Assembly (NCBI GenBank): GCA_001692895.1
Contig: KV748178.1
Coordinates: 5,372,867 to 5,436,866 of the forward strand
DNA: 64,000 nt
Reading direction: 5' to 3'
Source of the DNA: Cenococcum geophilum 1.58
Taxonomy: Eukaryota > Ascomycota > Dothideomycetes > Gloniales > Gloniaceae
Shown: positions 1 to 10,869 of the stretch, piece after piece
How the letters are laid out: the number at the start of each line of letters is the position of its first letter
Numbering within the stretch: the first letter of the stretch is position 1
Notes under the pieces: generated by a model
What the model saw: only the letters and a program-made list of their open reading frames with translations
Told to the model about the DNA's origin: nothing
The model's database searches: none
Made by a program: the position numbers and the translations under genes

Positions 1-3000
1 CTTACTGCTATCTTACTGGGCGTAGTACCATTCTTTAAGCGTATGCAGCGCTGCGGAGTAGATAGTAAATTAGGCTGTATATAGAACAGTAAGGCTAACC
101 TCTAATAGCTTAAATCTAAAGTTTATTAGCGCTATAGCTACCTAGAATGCGCGTTAAGCGTGGACTAGGTTATACATTAATTAGCTAAGCTTATTTACCT
201 ATATAGTACTATTAATAGCAAGGAAGGCGATAGGGTGGTTATAGCGCAGCATATCCTTAAAAAAGCTCGCCGCTAGCTTTAACTGCTCTCGGTCCTTAAC
301 TATTAGGCTTATCTAAAGTTAGCCGTACAGTAGGACGGTATTTATAAGATATACAATGTCTTTAACAAATTAATATTATAGTAAGAACTATACCGTATCC
401 GTACTAGCTATAAGGAGACGTATATAAAGGGAGATAAATTTTTAATAGTAGAACGGATTATTAAAATCGGGACTAAGGATTGGTTTTAGTTAGTATATAT
501 TATTAAGGAAAACCTAAGGTATAGGGTTACTAGCTTAGATTTATAGACCTCCTTAGATTAAATATAGTCTGCTTTAGGTAAACCTAGTAAAACTACCTAG
601 CTTAGACGCCTTCCTGGCCTTATTATAAAAAACTATATATATAGCGCTAATAAAATATATATAAGTCTATAAGACTATATTAGGTATTATAAAAATAATA
701 TTAGCCTTCTTAGCTAGGTCTATAATAACTATATTAGCCATAAGTATTAATCCTATCTTATTATCTTACGTTATATTATTACTAAGCGCAAATTAGTATA
801 AGTATTGGCGGAATTCGGCGTATTTAGTTATATTAAGGTCTATAATAGGATATAGGTTTTTATTACTATCTAAAACACCTACGAGGCGTAATAACTACTA
901 ACCTTTAGATAAATCTATAACCTACAACCGCTTATTGGAGCTAGTAGCATTACTAGCCTTAAACGTACGGTAAAGTAAGAATACTATATTTAGCATAGAC
1001 GTGTCCTCGTTAATTATAGTATAGTTATCCTATTCCTTAAAATACTTAGGATAAGTATTAATACCTACTGCTGTTTGCTGTATAACGGTATCCTACTTAT
1101 AGACCTTAGTTTCCGTTAAGCGTATATAGCGGTAAAGGATAATAGGAAATTTGGCGGGACGGCCTTACGTAATTAGTGCCTTATAGTCCTCTATAAGCGT
1201 ATTATTAATTGTCTTAGCTAGTATATCTAGTTAGTAATTAAGCGGTAATAGGACCTAGATTTTAGTAGGATTCTACTAGGGCAACCTAAGTTAATACTAG
1301 TATCGTACTAAGATAGTTAGGAAGGTTAATTTCCTAACACTACTAGGGCCTTATATTAGCAAAATACCGCCTATTATATATTTAAGCGTAGTATAGGCAC
1401 CCGTTTACTCTTTATTAAGTAGCGGTAAAACGGTCTTAAGGGTATTATTAACCAAGTTCTTCCTATACTTAGTAATATTATAGTTAAAGTAATTAATACG
1501 CGGGAGATCTGTAAAGTTATTAGATAATATAATTTAGCGCTTAATATAGAAACTGTCGCCTCCTTACTATAAGTGGCGTAGAGTATTAATCTCTTAGAAG
1601 ATTTTAACCTTAGGGATATACTTAGTTATAAGACATTTAATACCCTATACCGTAATTAGGGCCTTACTTAGGTCACTAACTATTATAAAGTTATTACTGC
1701 TTAGGATATACTCTAGAGTAAATGCGGGGTTTAGTATAAACTTATAACCTACCTATAGTTAAAAGATAAAAGTATAGTAGTTATAGCCGGAGCTAAAGAG
1801 AGTAGTATTAATAATAACTCCTTTCTAGCTAGCCTGGCTATCTATATCTTTATTTAGGAATAAAATATTAATAATAGAGTTAGTATAAAGGGTAAGACTA
1901 TTAACTATCTAGATAGTAGCGTAGTAGACTTAGTCTGTACTACCTAAAAAGGTAATAAGATAAATAATAGTAGGTACCTAGGGGTTCTAATTAATGGCCT
2001 TAAGGCTTATAACTATGGCATAGAACTAGACTGTAAAATACTTAAAAACGCCATCGAACTAATATCTTGCGGGGATTTTATATAATAGTTGGTCCTCTAC
2101 TAAGAGCTATATAATAAGCTGGATATTTATATTATAGTTCTTTTACTAGCGACTTAAAGGATTATTAACGCTCTGCTGTTATAGGCTTGCGTTTAGGCTC
2201 GCGATATAACTATTAAGCTATTTAGTGCCTAGTATAAAGAAGTAGATAACGACTATAGGACTATTTAACAGCATATCCTAAGCTTTATAGATTTACGGCG
2301 TAAATAGGCCGAAGTCCCTATTAATAAAGAAGTACTTATTAAGCAATATACGCGTACCTAGTGCGAGTTTATTAGAGGCGATAACGAACCTAATATAGTA
2401 AAGTTATAGGGTTATAGTATCTTACGGGAGAATATAAGTAAGATACTTAAGCGTGGTTAGATATAACAGTTATTAAGTAACTAGAGAAGCAGTATTAGTA
2501 GTATTAACCTTAATATTACCAGCGATATTAGCATCTATAAATTGGACAGACGCCGTCTTATATAAATAATAAGTAGGTATTTTACCGGTTTTATAAGACA
2601 CCTAGAATGTAATGCTATATGCTATAATATGCTCTTTAATAATTTGCATAATAAACTAAACTATAAGGTAGTTATTATTTAGAAGCTAGAGTATATCTAA
2701 AGGTTCGGCCATTACGGAATCGCTATCCTCTACGTAGATATCTAGATTATTTACTAGGCTATCCGCTACTAGATAGAAGCCGGCTGCATTAAGAGGTTTA
2801 GGCGATAAAGAGGTAGTAGCTACACTTAAAGCGGTAGCACTTAGTGTATTTACCTTACCTAGAGCGGTTGCGGCGTCTACTACCTAAATCAAAGTAGGTC
2901 CACTTATATAATTATTAATATTATACCCTATAACTTTATAGTTCTTATATACCTAACTATAGAAGACAGTTTAATAGTTTAGGGAGCCATAGTTTAGGTA

Positions 3001-3700
3001 AGTCTACTTCTTCTTACCTAATAGCTAGGGATAGTCTTACTTTCTATGGCCTATGGCACTATATTAGTTATATATTATACTAGAATAGTTACTCTTAAGA
3101 TAACCGGCTTCCCTATAATTATTATATATAGGGTTAGGGCAGTTAGCTTTAAGATAACCGGCTTTACTATAGCCGCGATAAAGTTAAGAGGCTTTCTTAA
3201 GAGGACAATTGGCGCGTATATAGCCGGTAAATAGATAGAGATAGTATTTTAAAGCGTTATTAGCTAAGAGGTATAGACTACTAAGCTTTAAAAGAAGAGG
3301 CTCGTCAAGTATAGGGCTCTTACCATTACCTTACAAGATACTAGAGCCCGTAGTTACTATAGTTAAGGTAATCTCAAAAACTATAACGCCTTTAGCAAAC
3401 TTTTTATAGTTATAAATATAGTTAACGTCGCGGGTTATAAAATAATTAGTAGGTAGGTCTATTTTAGTAGCAGGCTATATTAAGCGGTAGTTTATATAAA
3501 CGCATTAGTAAATATAGACCCTCTATTATATAGCTAAGGCTAAAGATAAGGCAGCTAACTTACTATATTATAAGGCTCTATAGCTTAGATAGATTTATAG
3601 AGGTACTAGTTATAAAGGTAGATGCTAGTAGGGTAGAAGTAAGGGTAGGTAGTTAGTAGAGTTAGGTTAACTAGTAAAGGTAAGAAAATAAGGTACGCCC
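1..3700 (-). pseudogene. RIP-degraded CCHC zinc-knuckle / UPF1-like SF1 helicase gene, partial
   Basis: Read on the minus strand this stretch keeps one long coding pattern, broken mainly by TAA/TAG stops of the RIP type. A Walker A region lies at about 1325-1375 (GILLI, stop, GPSSVRKLTF), where UPF1/NAM7-type SF1 helicases have a G-PPGTGKT loop after an LIQ-like strand. Further along the minus strand, a degraded DEAG-type box (IVFYNKARKA) is at about 600-645 and a GD..QLGP-like motif III at about 530-575. Upstream of the helicase, at about 3040-3230, two CCHC-like knuckles can be read (KAGYLKANCP, then REAGYLK). The gene faces away from the SNF2 fossil at 5385, across a spacer bounded by inverted repeats. 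The C-terminal end is cut by the window edge and the N-terminal limit is uncertain. It could be a host-derived repeated gene or cargo of a mobile element. Helicase superfamily is fairly secure; exact family is not. Confidence 0.6.
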
Positions 3701-3825
3701 TAATAAAATTATATAAGTAAGGCCTTAGCGGCAAAGTATATAGTTATACACTTTATAGGTTAAACGCGTATAAGGGTAAATCTATAGTGACGAGACTAAC
3801 CTATAGAGGAAGACATGGTATAGTG

Positions 3826-3912
3826 TAAGTTACGGGGACTATTTTACCTAGCCTATCTCTTAATATAGGCTAGGTAATAGTCTAGCACTATTAAGCTTTT
3901 ATAGTTTATAAT
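3826..3912. repeat. Left member of an inverted repeat pair
   Basis: The sequence resembles the reverse complement of 4973-5056 over its whole length, with mostly transition differences. Shared blocks include GGGACTA, CCTAGCCTAT/CCCAGCCTAT, GGCTAGGTA and CTTTTATAGTTT/CTCTTATAGTTT. Each copy also contains its own small palindrome (CCTAGCCTAT against ATAGGCTAGG). The pair bounds the spacer between the divergent SF1 and SNF2 helicase fossils, so it may be element termini or a duplicated promoter. Confidence 0.6.
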
Positions 3913-4972
3913 ACAAGTATATAGATATATAAAAGGGTAAGAGAAAAGAGAAGTAAGTAGTAAAGTAAAAGCACTTTACTATGGGTAGGCTAATTATATT
4001 ATAGGTAAACGGAAACTTAAACACCGTAATCTATTAAAAATATTACTAATAAGCATAGCCTATTACTACTAGAAAGTATAAGTCTTTTCCTCCCTTAATT
4101 AGTAAGAGAAAAGGTATTATTAACTAAATAATCTCTTATTAGAGTACTAGGTGGGGAGCGGGATATTATAAGACTATATATAGTTTTAAACAGATCTAAA
4201 ATAAAGATATTAAATTTAAAAGACTCTAATGTAATAAATACTATAGTAGAATACTAACCTCTTATATAACACTAAATAGATAAATAGTAAGATAAGTTAA
4301 CGTTGCTAAGTAGCTAGATGCTAGTATATATAATATATCTACTATCCTAAAATACCCTAAAATGCCGCAAAATGCTATAAAATGCTATTAATTATATAAA
4401 CTTATAATATAAGATACAAAACCTCCTACTACCTTTTATAGTAGATATGCGTTTAAATAAGCACTAAATATTTATATATAGACGTAGATTTTGTATACTA
4501 GATAATTATTATTTTAAATAGACTTATCTAGTAGGCCCTTAAGTGCTATATAGTGTAATAATAACACTAGCGATTATAAAGTAAGTATAATACATTGCCG
4601 TTTACTAGAAGTACTACCTATTATATACTAAGCACTTTATAGTAATGGAGTCCGCATATATAGATATAGGCTAGCCCTCTAACTCTAGTGGCGTATATAT
4701 CTACTAACTTTATATAATAATAAGAAATATAGTAACGCCTATAATAAGTGCAATACGTCACCGTTTACTAGAAATACTACCTATTATATAGTAAATACTT
4801 TATAGCGATAGAGCCCGTATATATAGACGTAGGCTAGCCCTTTAACTCTAGCGGCGTATATATATACTAACTCTATATAATAATAAGAAATATAGTAACG
4901 CCTATAACCTCCTATAGTCTACTATACCGTAATAACTAGTTACCCCTTTATAGGCACTTAATAAATTACTTA
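3913..4972. other. RIPed spacer between the inverted repeats
   Basis: About 1.06 kb of TA-rich sequence. No coding pattern is seen on either strand. It holds short AAAATGC-type runs at about 4355-4390 and a 163-bp direct tandem duplication listed separately. Its position between two divergently read helicase fossils suggests a former bidirectional upstream region. Confidence 0.4.
4582..4907. repeat. 163-bp tandem duplication, two copies
   Basis: Copy one (4582-4744) begins TAAGTATAATACATTGCCG and copy two (4745-4907) begins TAAGTGCAATACGTCACCG. They stay aligned to the shared end AGTAACGCCTATAA. Differences are nearly all transitions, as expected if the duplication predates RIP. No function can be assigned. 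Confidence 0.75.
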
Positions 4973-5056
4973 TATTAAAAACTATAAGAGTTTAGTAGTA
5001 CTAAACCGCTACCTAGCCCTAAATAGGCTGGGTAGGGTAGTCCCTATAAGTTATAT
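4973..5056. repeat. Right member of the inverted repeat pair
   Basis: This is the inverted counterpart of 3826-3912, with the same block order on the opposite strand. It sits about 330 bp upstream of the readable start of the SNF2 helicase fossil. The stretch from 5057 to about 5385 shows no coding pattern. Confidence 0.6.
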
Positions 5057-5384
5057 AATTATACCCTTATTTAACTGTATAGTACTAAGTCTAGCCGCAT
5101 TTACCCTAACTAGTAGTAGTAAACTATAGCTAATTTTACCTCTATATAGGTATATGCGGGTAATTACAAGATTTACCTCTTTACCTCTTTTTAATTAACT
5201 TTACTTACCCTACCTTTTATCTCTTCTATAACTAACCTCTAACTATATCTAATACTAGAGTTATACTAGTATAGCACTAGCCAGCTACCGTATAAAGCCC
5301 TTTTACTTTAATAGTCACCTTTTACTTAATATATACTATAATATTATATATACCTAATTAAACAAGCGACTTAATAATAACGTA

Positions 5385-8300
5385 ACTATAGGCAAAGCCG
5401 GACGTATGGTATAAGGCGAACCTAAAGCCGACTAAAGATATAGATATTGCTTAAGGCTTTAAAATAAGTATCGAAAACTATAATAGACTAAAAGAGAAGG
5501 TTAAAGATATTGTAATTAAAGTTAAGCCTAAGCACGTAATATATTGCGGTAACTCTATAATAATAAAAGAAAGGCACGTTAAGGAGTTTTATAAGCAACT
5601 TCTGTAATTTACTAATACTCCACTAGATTAGAAACTATAGGTAATTTTAAAAATTATAGGAAGTGCTTATTCTAATTGCTTAAGGAGGATACTAAGTACC
5701 TCTAAGAGTGGGCATGCTCTACGTAAATATATATTACCCCTAAAGACTAAAGTATAAGATAAAATAACGCTACCTTAGCTGCTATATGCAATATAGCCTA
5801 TAGACGTTACTATAACCCCACTATATAGTATCCCTTTGCCTTAGCTAGTAACCCTAGTAGTAAGTAACGCAATTAATATAGGAGATATTAAGATTAAAAT
5901 TTAATCTATAGGCTTAACGGGCAGGTTAATAGTTAGGGTAGTTTAAGTCTTATATTTAATAAGCGGAAACCTATATATAGCTCTAAGTAAGCTATAAAAG
6001 GAACTACAAGCCTATATAAAGCTTAATATTAATAGTCTGCCTAAAAAGAATATCTATATATTGCCGTAGAGATATAAAAACCTTACAATACGGTTAGAGG
6101 GTATACTTATTGCAGCTCTTAGCGAAATAGCGTAAAATGGCATAAAGGAGGCCGTGCTTATAGTATTACTCTTACCTCCTAGCTTAAACTCCTAAGTTAC
6201 TACCACTAATAATATACCGCTAGCTATTAAATCTAAGGCGCCTAAACGTAACGGACGTAGCGTAAAAGATAGCTAGTAAGTCCTAACGCTATATAAGGCT
6301 AGCGGTAAGAGTAAATTAGGAAAAGGTAAGAAGTAAAGTTATTTAGAATTAGCAGTATATAGCTCTAATAAAGATAGTAAGGGCGAGCCTATTAGATATA
6401 AGAAATCGGATAATAGTAAGACTAAATTAGGTAAATATAATAAGTGGCCTTAACTAAGATTAGTAATAAGTGCCCTAGTAAAGGATAATAAAAGTAAGCT
6501 GGCCGCGCCTGGGAAGTTAAATAGTTATAAGGCCAACCCAAATAAAAGTAGGAAACGCCCTTAAGCAGAATTAGTGGTAGGCACCCTTATAGAAAACAGT
6601 AATAACGAGCCGGTTATGCGCAGAAGGCGATTAGTAAAGAAAAGACGTAACCTATCTGCCTATAAGCCTATATTAGCAAGTAATAGCAGTACTAGAGAAA
6701 TTACCGCAAATAACAGTAAATCGCCGCAATCTATTACTAAACTTAAAGGTATATACCAGCCTAATAATATAATAAATGACCCTACTACTGCATTACCAAC
6801 CGTTAATATCCCTTAATATATTACTGTAGAGGATAGTAAATTACCGTAACGTGCCAGTAAATACGATAATTAGTTTCTATATTATACTAACTCTAAGGAC
6901 GTAGAGAGTAGAGATAAAAATAAGGATTTAGTTAATAATAGCGACTAAGATAAGGATTTGGTTAATAATAACAACTAAAATATAGACGTAGAAGAAGAAC
7001 TTAACTAGTAAACTTTCTTAGCCTAGCTTTATAAGGCCGGGAAGGATAACCTAAATAGCGTACTAGCGTATATAACAGAGGCGGATCTTCTACTTACTTT
7101 AGAGTATTTCCTACTTATCTTATTAAAAGTACTCTCTAAGACCGCCCTAATCGAACTCCCTAATTGGGGCCTCGTATTAGGCTTTAAATTTAGCCTATAC
7201 TAAGTGGTATATATAGCTTAGGCATTTAAGCAAGAGAGAACAATTAAAGGAGGCGGTATTTATGTAGACAAACCTAGCGCGGGCAAGACTATATAAATAA
7301 TTACTTAATAGCTAATAAACTACTTTTATTATTAGAACGTAATAGATATTTAAGAGGCCTAAGCTGCTAAGGACGTAACCCGCTACCTATCTAAGATATA
7401 TCCGCCGGATTTAAAATGCCTATAGGCAGCAAAGCAGCCAATTATATGCTACTGCGAAGATAACCCTAAAAAGCTATACCCTATAGACCCACAGTAAGGC
7501 TGCTTAGTTGTCCTTACGCCAACCCCGGGCTTACTAGGATTCCTAAAGGACGCAAGTATAATATTACGAGACGGCGCGATTATAAAGCGCCCTAACCCGC
7601 CCTAGATTACAATTCTCGCCCCTAGCTATAATAAAGTTAAAATATTTAGTAAACTAAAAAAGGATAAATAGCCGCAAATCTATAAGGCTCTTAAGTAGAC
7701 TAATAAGGAATAATAGGAGAACGATAATAACATATATCTGGTTGGTAAGGCTCTCCTATTACACCTATAGGGTAAAGCCAGATTTAAGAATAATTATAGC
7801 CTTACCCTTAATATAATAGAACTATTAGCGCTAAGACACTTAACCTAATTCCTTTTAATTATTACGTAAAATTATATTACCATATAACTAATACGCGGGT
7901 TTATTACTATATAAACTAATATATAGAAACACCTAAATAGCTAATCCCCTAGAACGTATTAGAAATTAAAGAGTGTAATATAGGTTAGGCGTATTCTCTA
8001 GGACAAATACTACCTAGATGTAACCGGTAGAGTCTTAATATTGTTTATTAAGGATGTAGTTAAGGAGTACCGTATTATATATAATCGCAGCCCTACTATA
8101 TAGGGTGCGTTTAGTATACCTAATAACGGAAACCTAATGCAACTAATACGGTTTATTATAGTAGGATTAAGGAGGCTAGAGTGAAGAAGCTAATAAGCTA
8201 AAGGGAATAGAGTTTAAAGTACTACTTAAGCTTAAAGAAGAAAACATTTAGCTAAAGAAGAAGGAATTTAACCGTCTTTATAAGGATGCGAAGACTAACC

Positions 8301-9390
8301 TAGCTAGAGCAATAGTAAATAGGAAATTCGGCGAATTAGCTACATTTTTCCGTATAGTCATTCTAACGTTTTAGATATATAGAGGGAAGTTAATACTCTG
8401 GTTTAACCAGTAAAAGCTTATCCTAAAGCATAGCTATCTTAAATTAGTTATATTATAGGCCGACCCTAATAATACTAAGATAGCTATAATTATAGCTATA
8501 GAGGACCGAGTAAGGATAGAGTAGAGGCGCCGATATAAGGAACTTCTGGCTATATAGGAGGAAGATAGCAGCAATCTAAATACTAAACCTAAGATACTAA
8601 AATATACCTAAGCCAAGTTATACACTAACGTGAAAACGGTAGTAAGTATAGCCTAGGTTATCTAATACTGGGACTAGTATACCCCTATTATAATTAAGTT
8701 TAATAAGTCTAATAAGTCTAATAATAAACGCCTAAAAACTTAGAGTTGTACACTTAAGGACCTAATTATCGCTAAGTAAACTACTAACCCGCTTAGTAAG
8801 GAGTTTACTAATATACTTAACCGCTATTTTTAATAGAATGTAAAGTTCTTTTAAGCTAAAAAAATCTATAATTACGTTTATATCGAAAAACGAATAGATG
8901 GTTTAGCGTATAAGATTATTATTACTACTTACTTACCTCTTANACTAGCTTATNAGTTTAATAGGCTATATAAAGAATACAGTAAAGATAAGGTGCTCTG
9001 CTATACAGCTAGTATATCTAATATTAAGAAGGCTAAGGCTAGGTAAACCTTTAACACTAATAACTTTAAGTAGATCCTACTTTGCACCTTCGTATTAATT
9101 AGGCTGTTTATTAACCTATAGCGCGTAAATTATACTATTATAGTTAAGCTAAGCCATAAGCTCTTAGAGGTAAAGTAACTATTTACTTAGATAGATTAAC
9201 GAGGACAGACTAAGCCCGTCTACTATAGTACTATTATAGCTAATTAAAAGTCAAGTATTAAGTAGAGGATATTAAAGTTAACTAAATTTACGTTATTACT
9301 GCATAAGTTGGTGTACGAGGAGAAGGCCGATTTAAGCTTAAAAGTAGGCTAAGGTAAAAAAGAAGACACTAAGACTATCTAATACTAGTA
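5385..9390 (+). pseudogene. RIP-degraded SNF2-family helicase gene
   Basis: The plus strand carries a long coding pattern with stops almost only of the TAA/TAG type. The N-terminal third (to about 7000) is lysine/serine-rich and low in complexity; 6574-6816 is its longest stop-free piece. Walker A is at 7250-7296 (GGGIYVDKPSAGKT), matching the GGILAD..G.GKT loop of SNF2 ATPases. Motif Ia follows at about 7505-7560 (LVVLTPTPGLLGFLKDA). The C-terminal helicase lobe ends with RGQTKPVYYS at about 9200-9230, the SNF2 motif VI context R.GQ..PV. The frame at Walker A (frame 1) differs from that at motif VI (frame 2), so at least one indel lies between. N base calls occur at 8943 and 8955. A true start codon is not certain. 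The stretch 9391-9717 shows nothing recognisable. Confidence 0.7.
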
Positions 9391-9720
9391 ATAATTATAA
9401 GAGTATAATATAACTATAGATAGTTCCAAATACTATATATAGCCGCTATATAGCAAAACCTGTTATAATTATATAATGGCGTATATATGGGCCAAGGGAT
9501 ATGTCTTTTAGTAACTTATAGGTAGTAGCGTAGCGTATATAGTAAACTCAGTTAACTAAAATGTTTTTAGTATTATTATTTCTAAGAGAGCATTAAGCTA
9601 CAGCTTGCAGCACTTTTATTATTAAGGCGGCGTTTAGCCGCAAATTGCAGCATTGTTATTAGTGGTGTAGTATATAGCCGCAAAATGCAACTAAATACGG
9701 CTAAATGCTGAAATTGCTTA

Positions 9721-9867
9721 ACGTAGGTAACGGGGTTTTGACCGGTCCCTGGGTTATGACCGATTTGAAAATCAAAGTTCGCCAAAACGCCGACCCACCG
9801 ACAAACAACTAGTAAAACTTTAAATCGGTCATAACTCAGGGACCGGTCAAAACCCCGTTACCTACGT
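9721..9867. mobile_element. 147-bp MITE with long terminal inverted repeats
   Basis: The arms 9721-9766 and 9822-9867 are complementary with one mismatch (GGGTT against GAGTT), separated by 55 nt. A TA dinucleotide flanks each end (9719-9720 and 9868-9869), the Tc1/mariner/pogo target duplication. The terminus ACGTAGG..TTTTGAC resembles the start of the Fot1/pogo element at 25235 (ACGTAGC..TTTTGAC). The interior keeps CpA sites, so it is hardly RIPed and probably young. It is a non-autonomous pogo-type element. Confidence 0.75.
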
Positions 9868-10020
9868 TAATTAGCATAAACCTAATTTAAGATACTAGTA
9901 AAATTTTTTATAATACCGCCCCGCCCCCTATACTTACTAATATTAATAAAATATATATAAAATATAAAATATAAAATTTTTATTAATAACATTAAATTTA
10001 TAAAAATTATATATTTTTAT

Positions 10021-10170
10021 ATGCTTAGTAATATTAATAAAGCGTATATAAAATATTAAATTTATAAAAATTATATATTTATATATGCTTAGTAATATTA
10101 ATAAAGTNTATATAAAATATAAAAATTATAAAAATTATACTTTTATATATGCTTAGTAATCTTATAGTTA
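10021..10170. repeat. AT-rich tandem array, 64-bp period
   Basis: The phrase ATGCTTAGTAAT recurs at 10021, 10085 and 10149, followed each time by TATTAATAAAG and TATATAAAATAT. A related weaker copy lies upstream at about 9945-10020. It is pure AT-rich satellite-like sequence with no gene. Confidence 0.75.
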
Positions 10171-10180
10171 GCACTTAGTA

Positions 10181-10340
10181 GCTAAATGCTAACACTTAAT
10201 TATAAATGCGGTATTTGGCAGCTAAATGCTAACACTTAATTCTAAATACGGTATTTAGCAGCTAAATGCTAACACTTAATTCTAAATGCGGCATTTGGCA
10301 GCTAAATGCTAGGAAATGCTAGAAATGCTAGAAAATGTTA
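10181..10340. repeat. Tandem array, 40-bp period
   Basis: GCTAAATGCTAACACTTAAT recurs at 10181, 10221 and 10261 with a last partial start at 10301. It alternates with TCTAAATGCGGTATTTGGCA-like spacers. The array ends in a degenerate run of GCTAGAAAT units. It directly follows the 64-bp array but shares no unit with it. Confidence 0.8.
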
Positions 10341-10593
10341 AAATGGCAGAAAAGTAAAATTAAATGTTAGTAAATTTTTTCCTAACGTTATAATACTATA
10401 GAGCCCATAGCGTTGCATAAATCTCTCCCCCTAATATTTACCTACAACCCTACCTTCTACTAAAAACAAGTTCGCAATTATAGAAAGCATATTAACTCTT
10501 ATTAGAAAGCCCTAGGACTAATATTCGCGTATCTATTTAACAATTTAATCCTCCTAATAAGTATATAGTAGGGTTTTATAGGCTAGGTGTCGA

Positions 10594-10849
10594 GGGAGAC
10601 GCCTAGCAAGACAATGGGCAATAGTAGAGGGTGGTAATACGCGAACGTCGGAGGCTTTATAAATCGACGGCTCAACGCCCAATTTAATGTCTTGTATAGC
10701 TTTTTATATAGAGGTTTCGGCTTCGCGAGAACTGAATTTAGGAAGGGACATAGCGATTTGTGCTAGAAATTTTCAATTTAGGTGTAATTTGGTAGGGAAG
10801 AAGAAGGGGAGGTATAGGCGCAAATGTCTTGCTAGGGGGGGTGTCTCGC
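10594..10849. repeat. Weak inverted pair bounding about 255 bp
   Basis: GGGAGACGCCTAGCAAGACAA at 10594 and the reverse complement of TGTCTTGCTAGG..GTGTCTCGC at 10825-10849 share an 11-bp core (CTAGCAAGACA) and an outer GAGAC. It could be a small MITE, but no target duplication is clear. 10341-10593 holds no recognisable feature. Confidence 0.35.
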
Positions 10850-10869
10850 TTTCTAGGGTCCCACGTTAA

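Noticed and set aside
3046-3234. Plus-strand 62-codon frame
   Set aside because: It is the antisense of the zinc-knuckle region of the SF1 helicase fossil.
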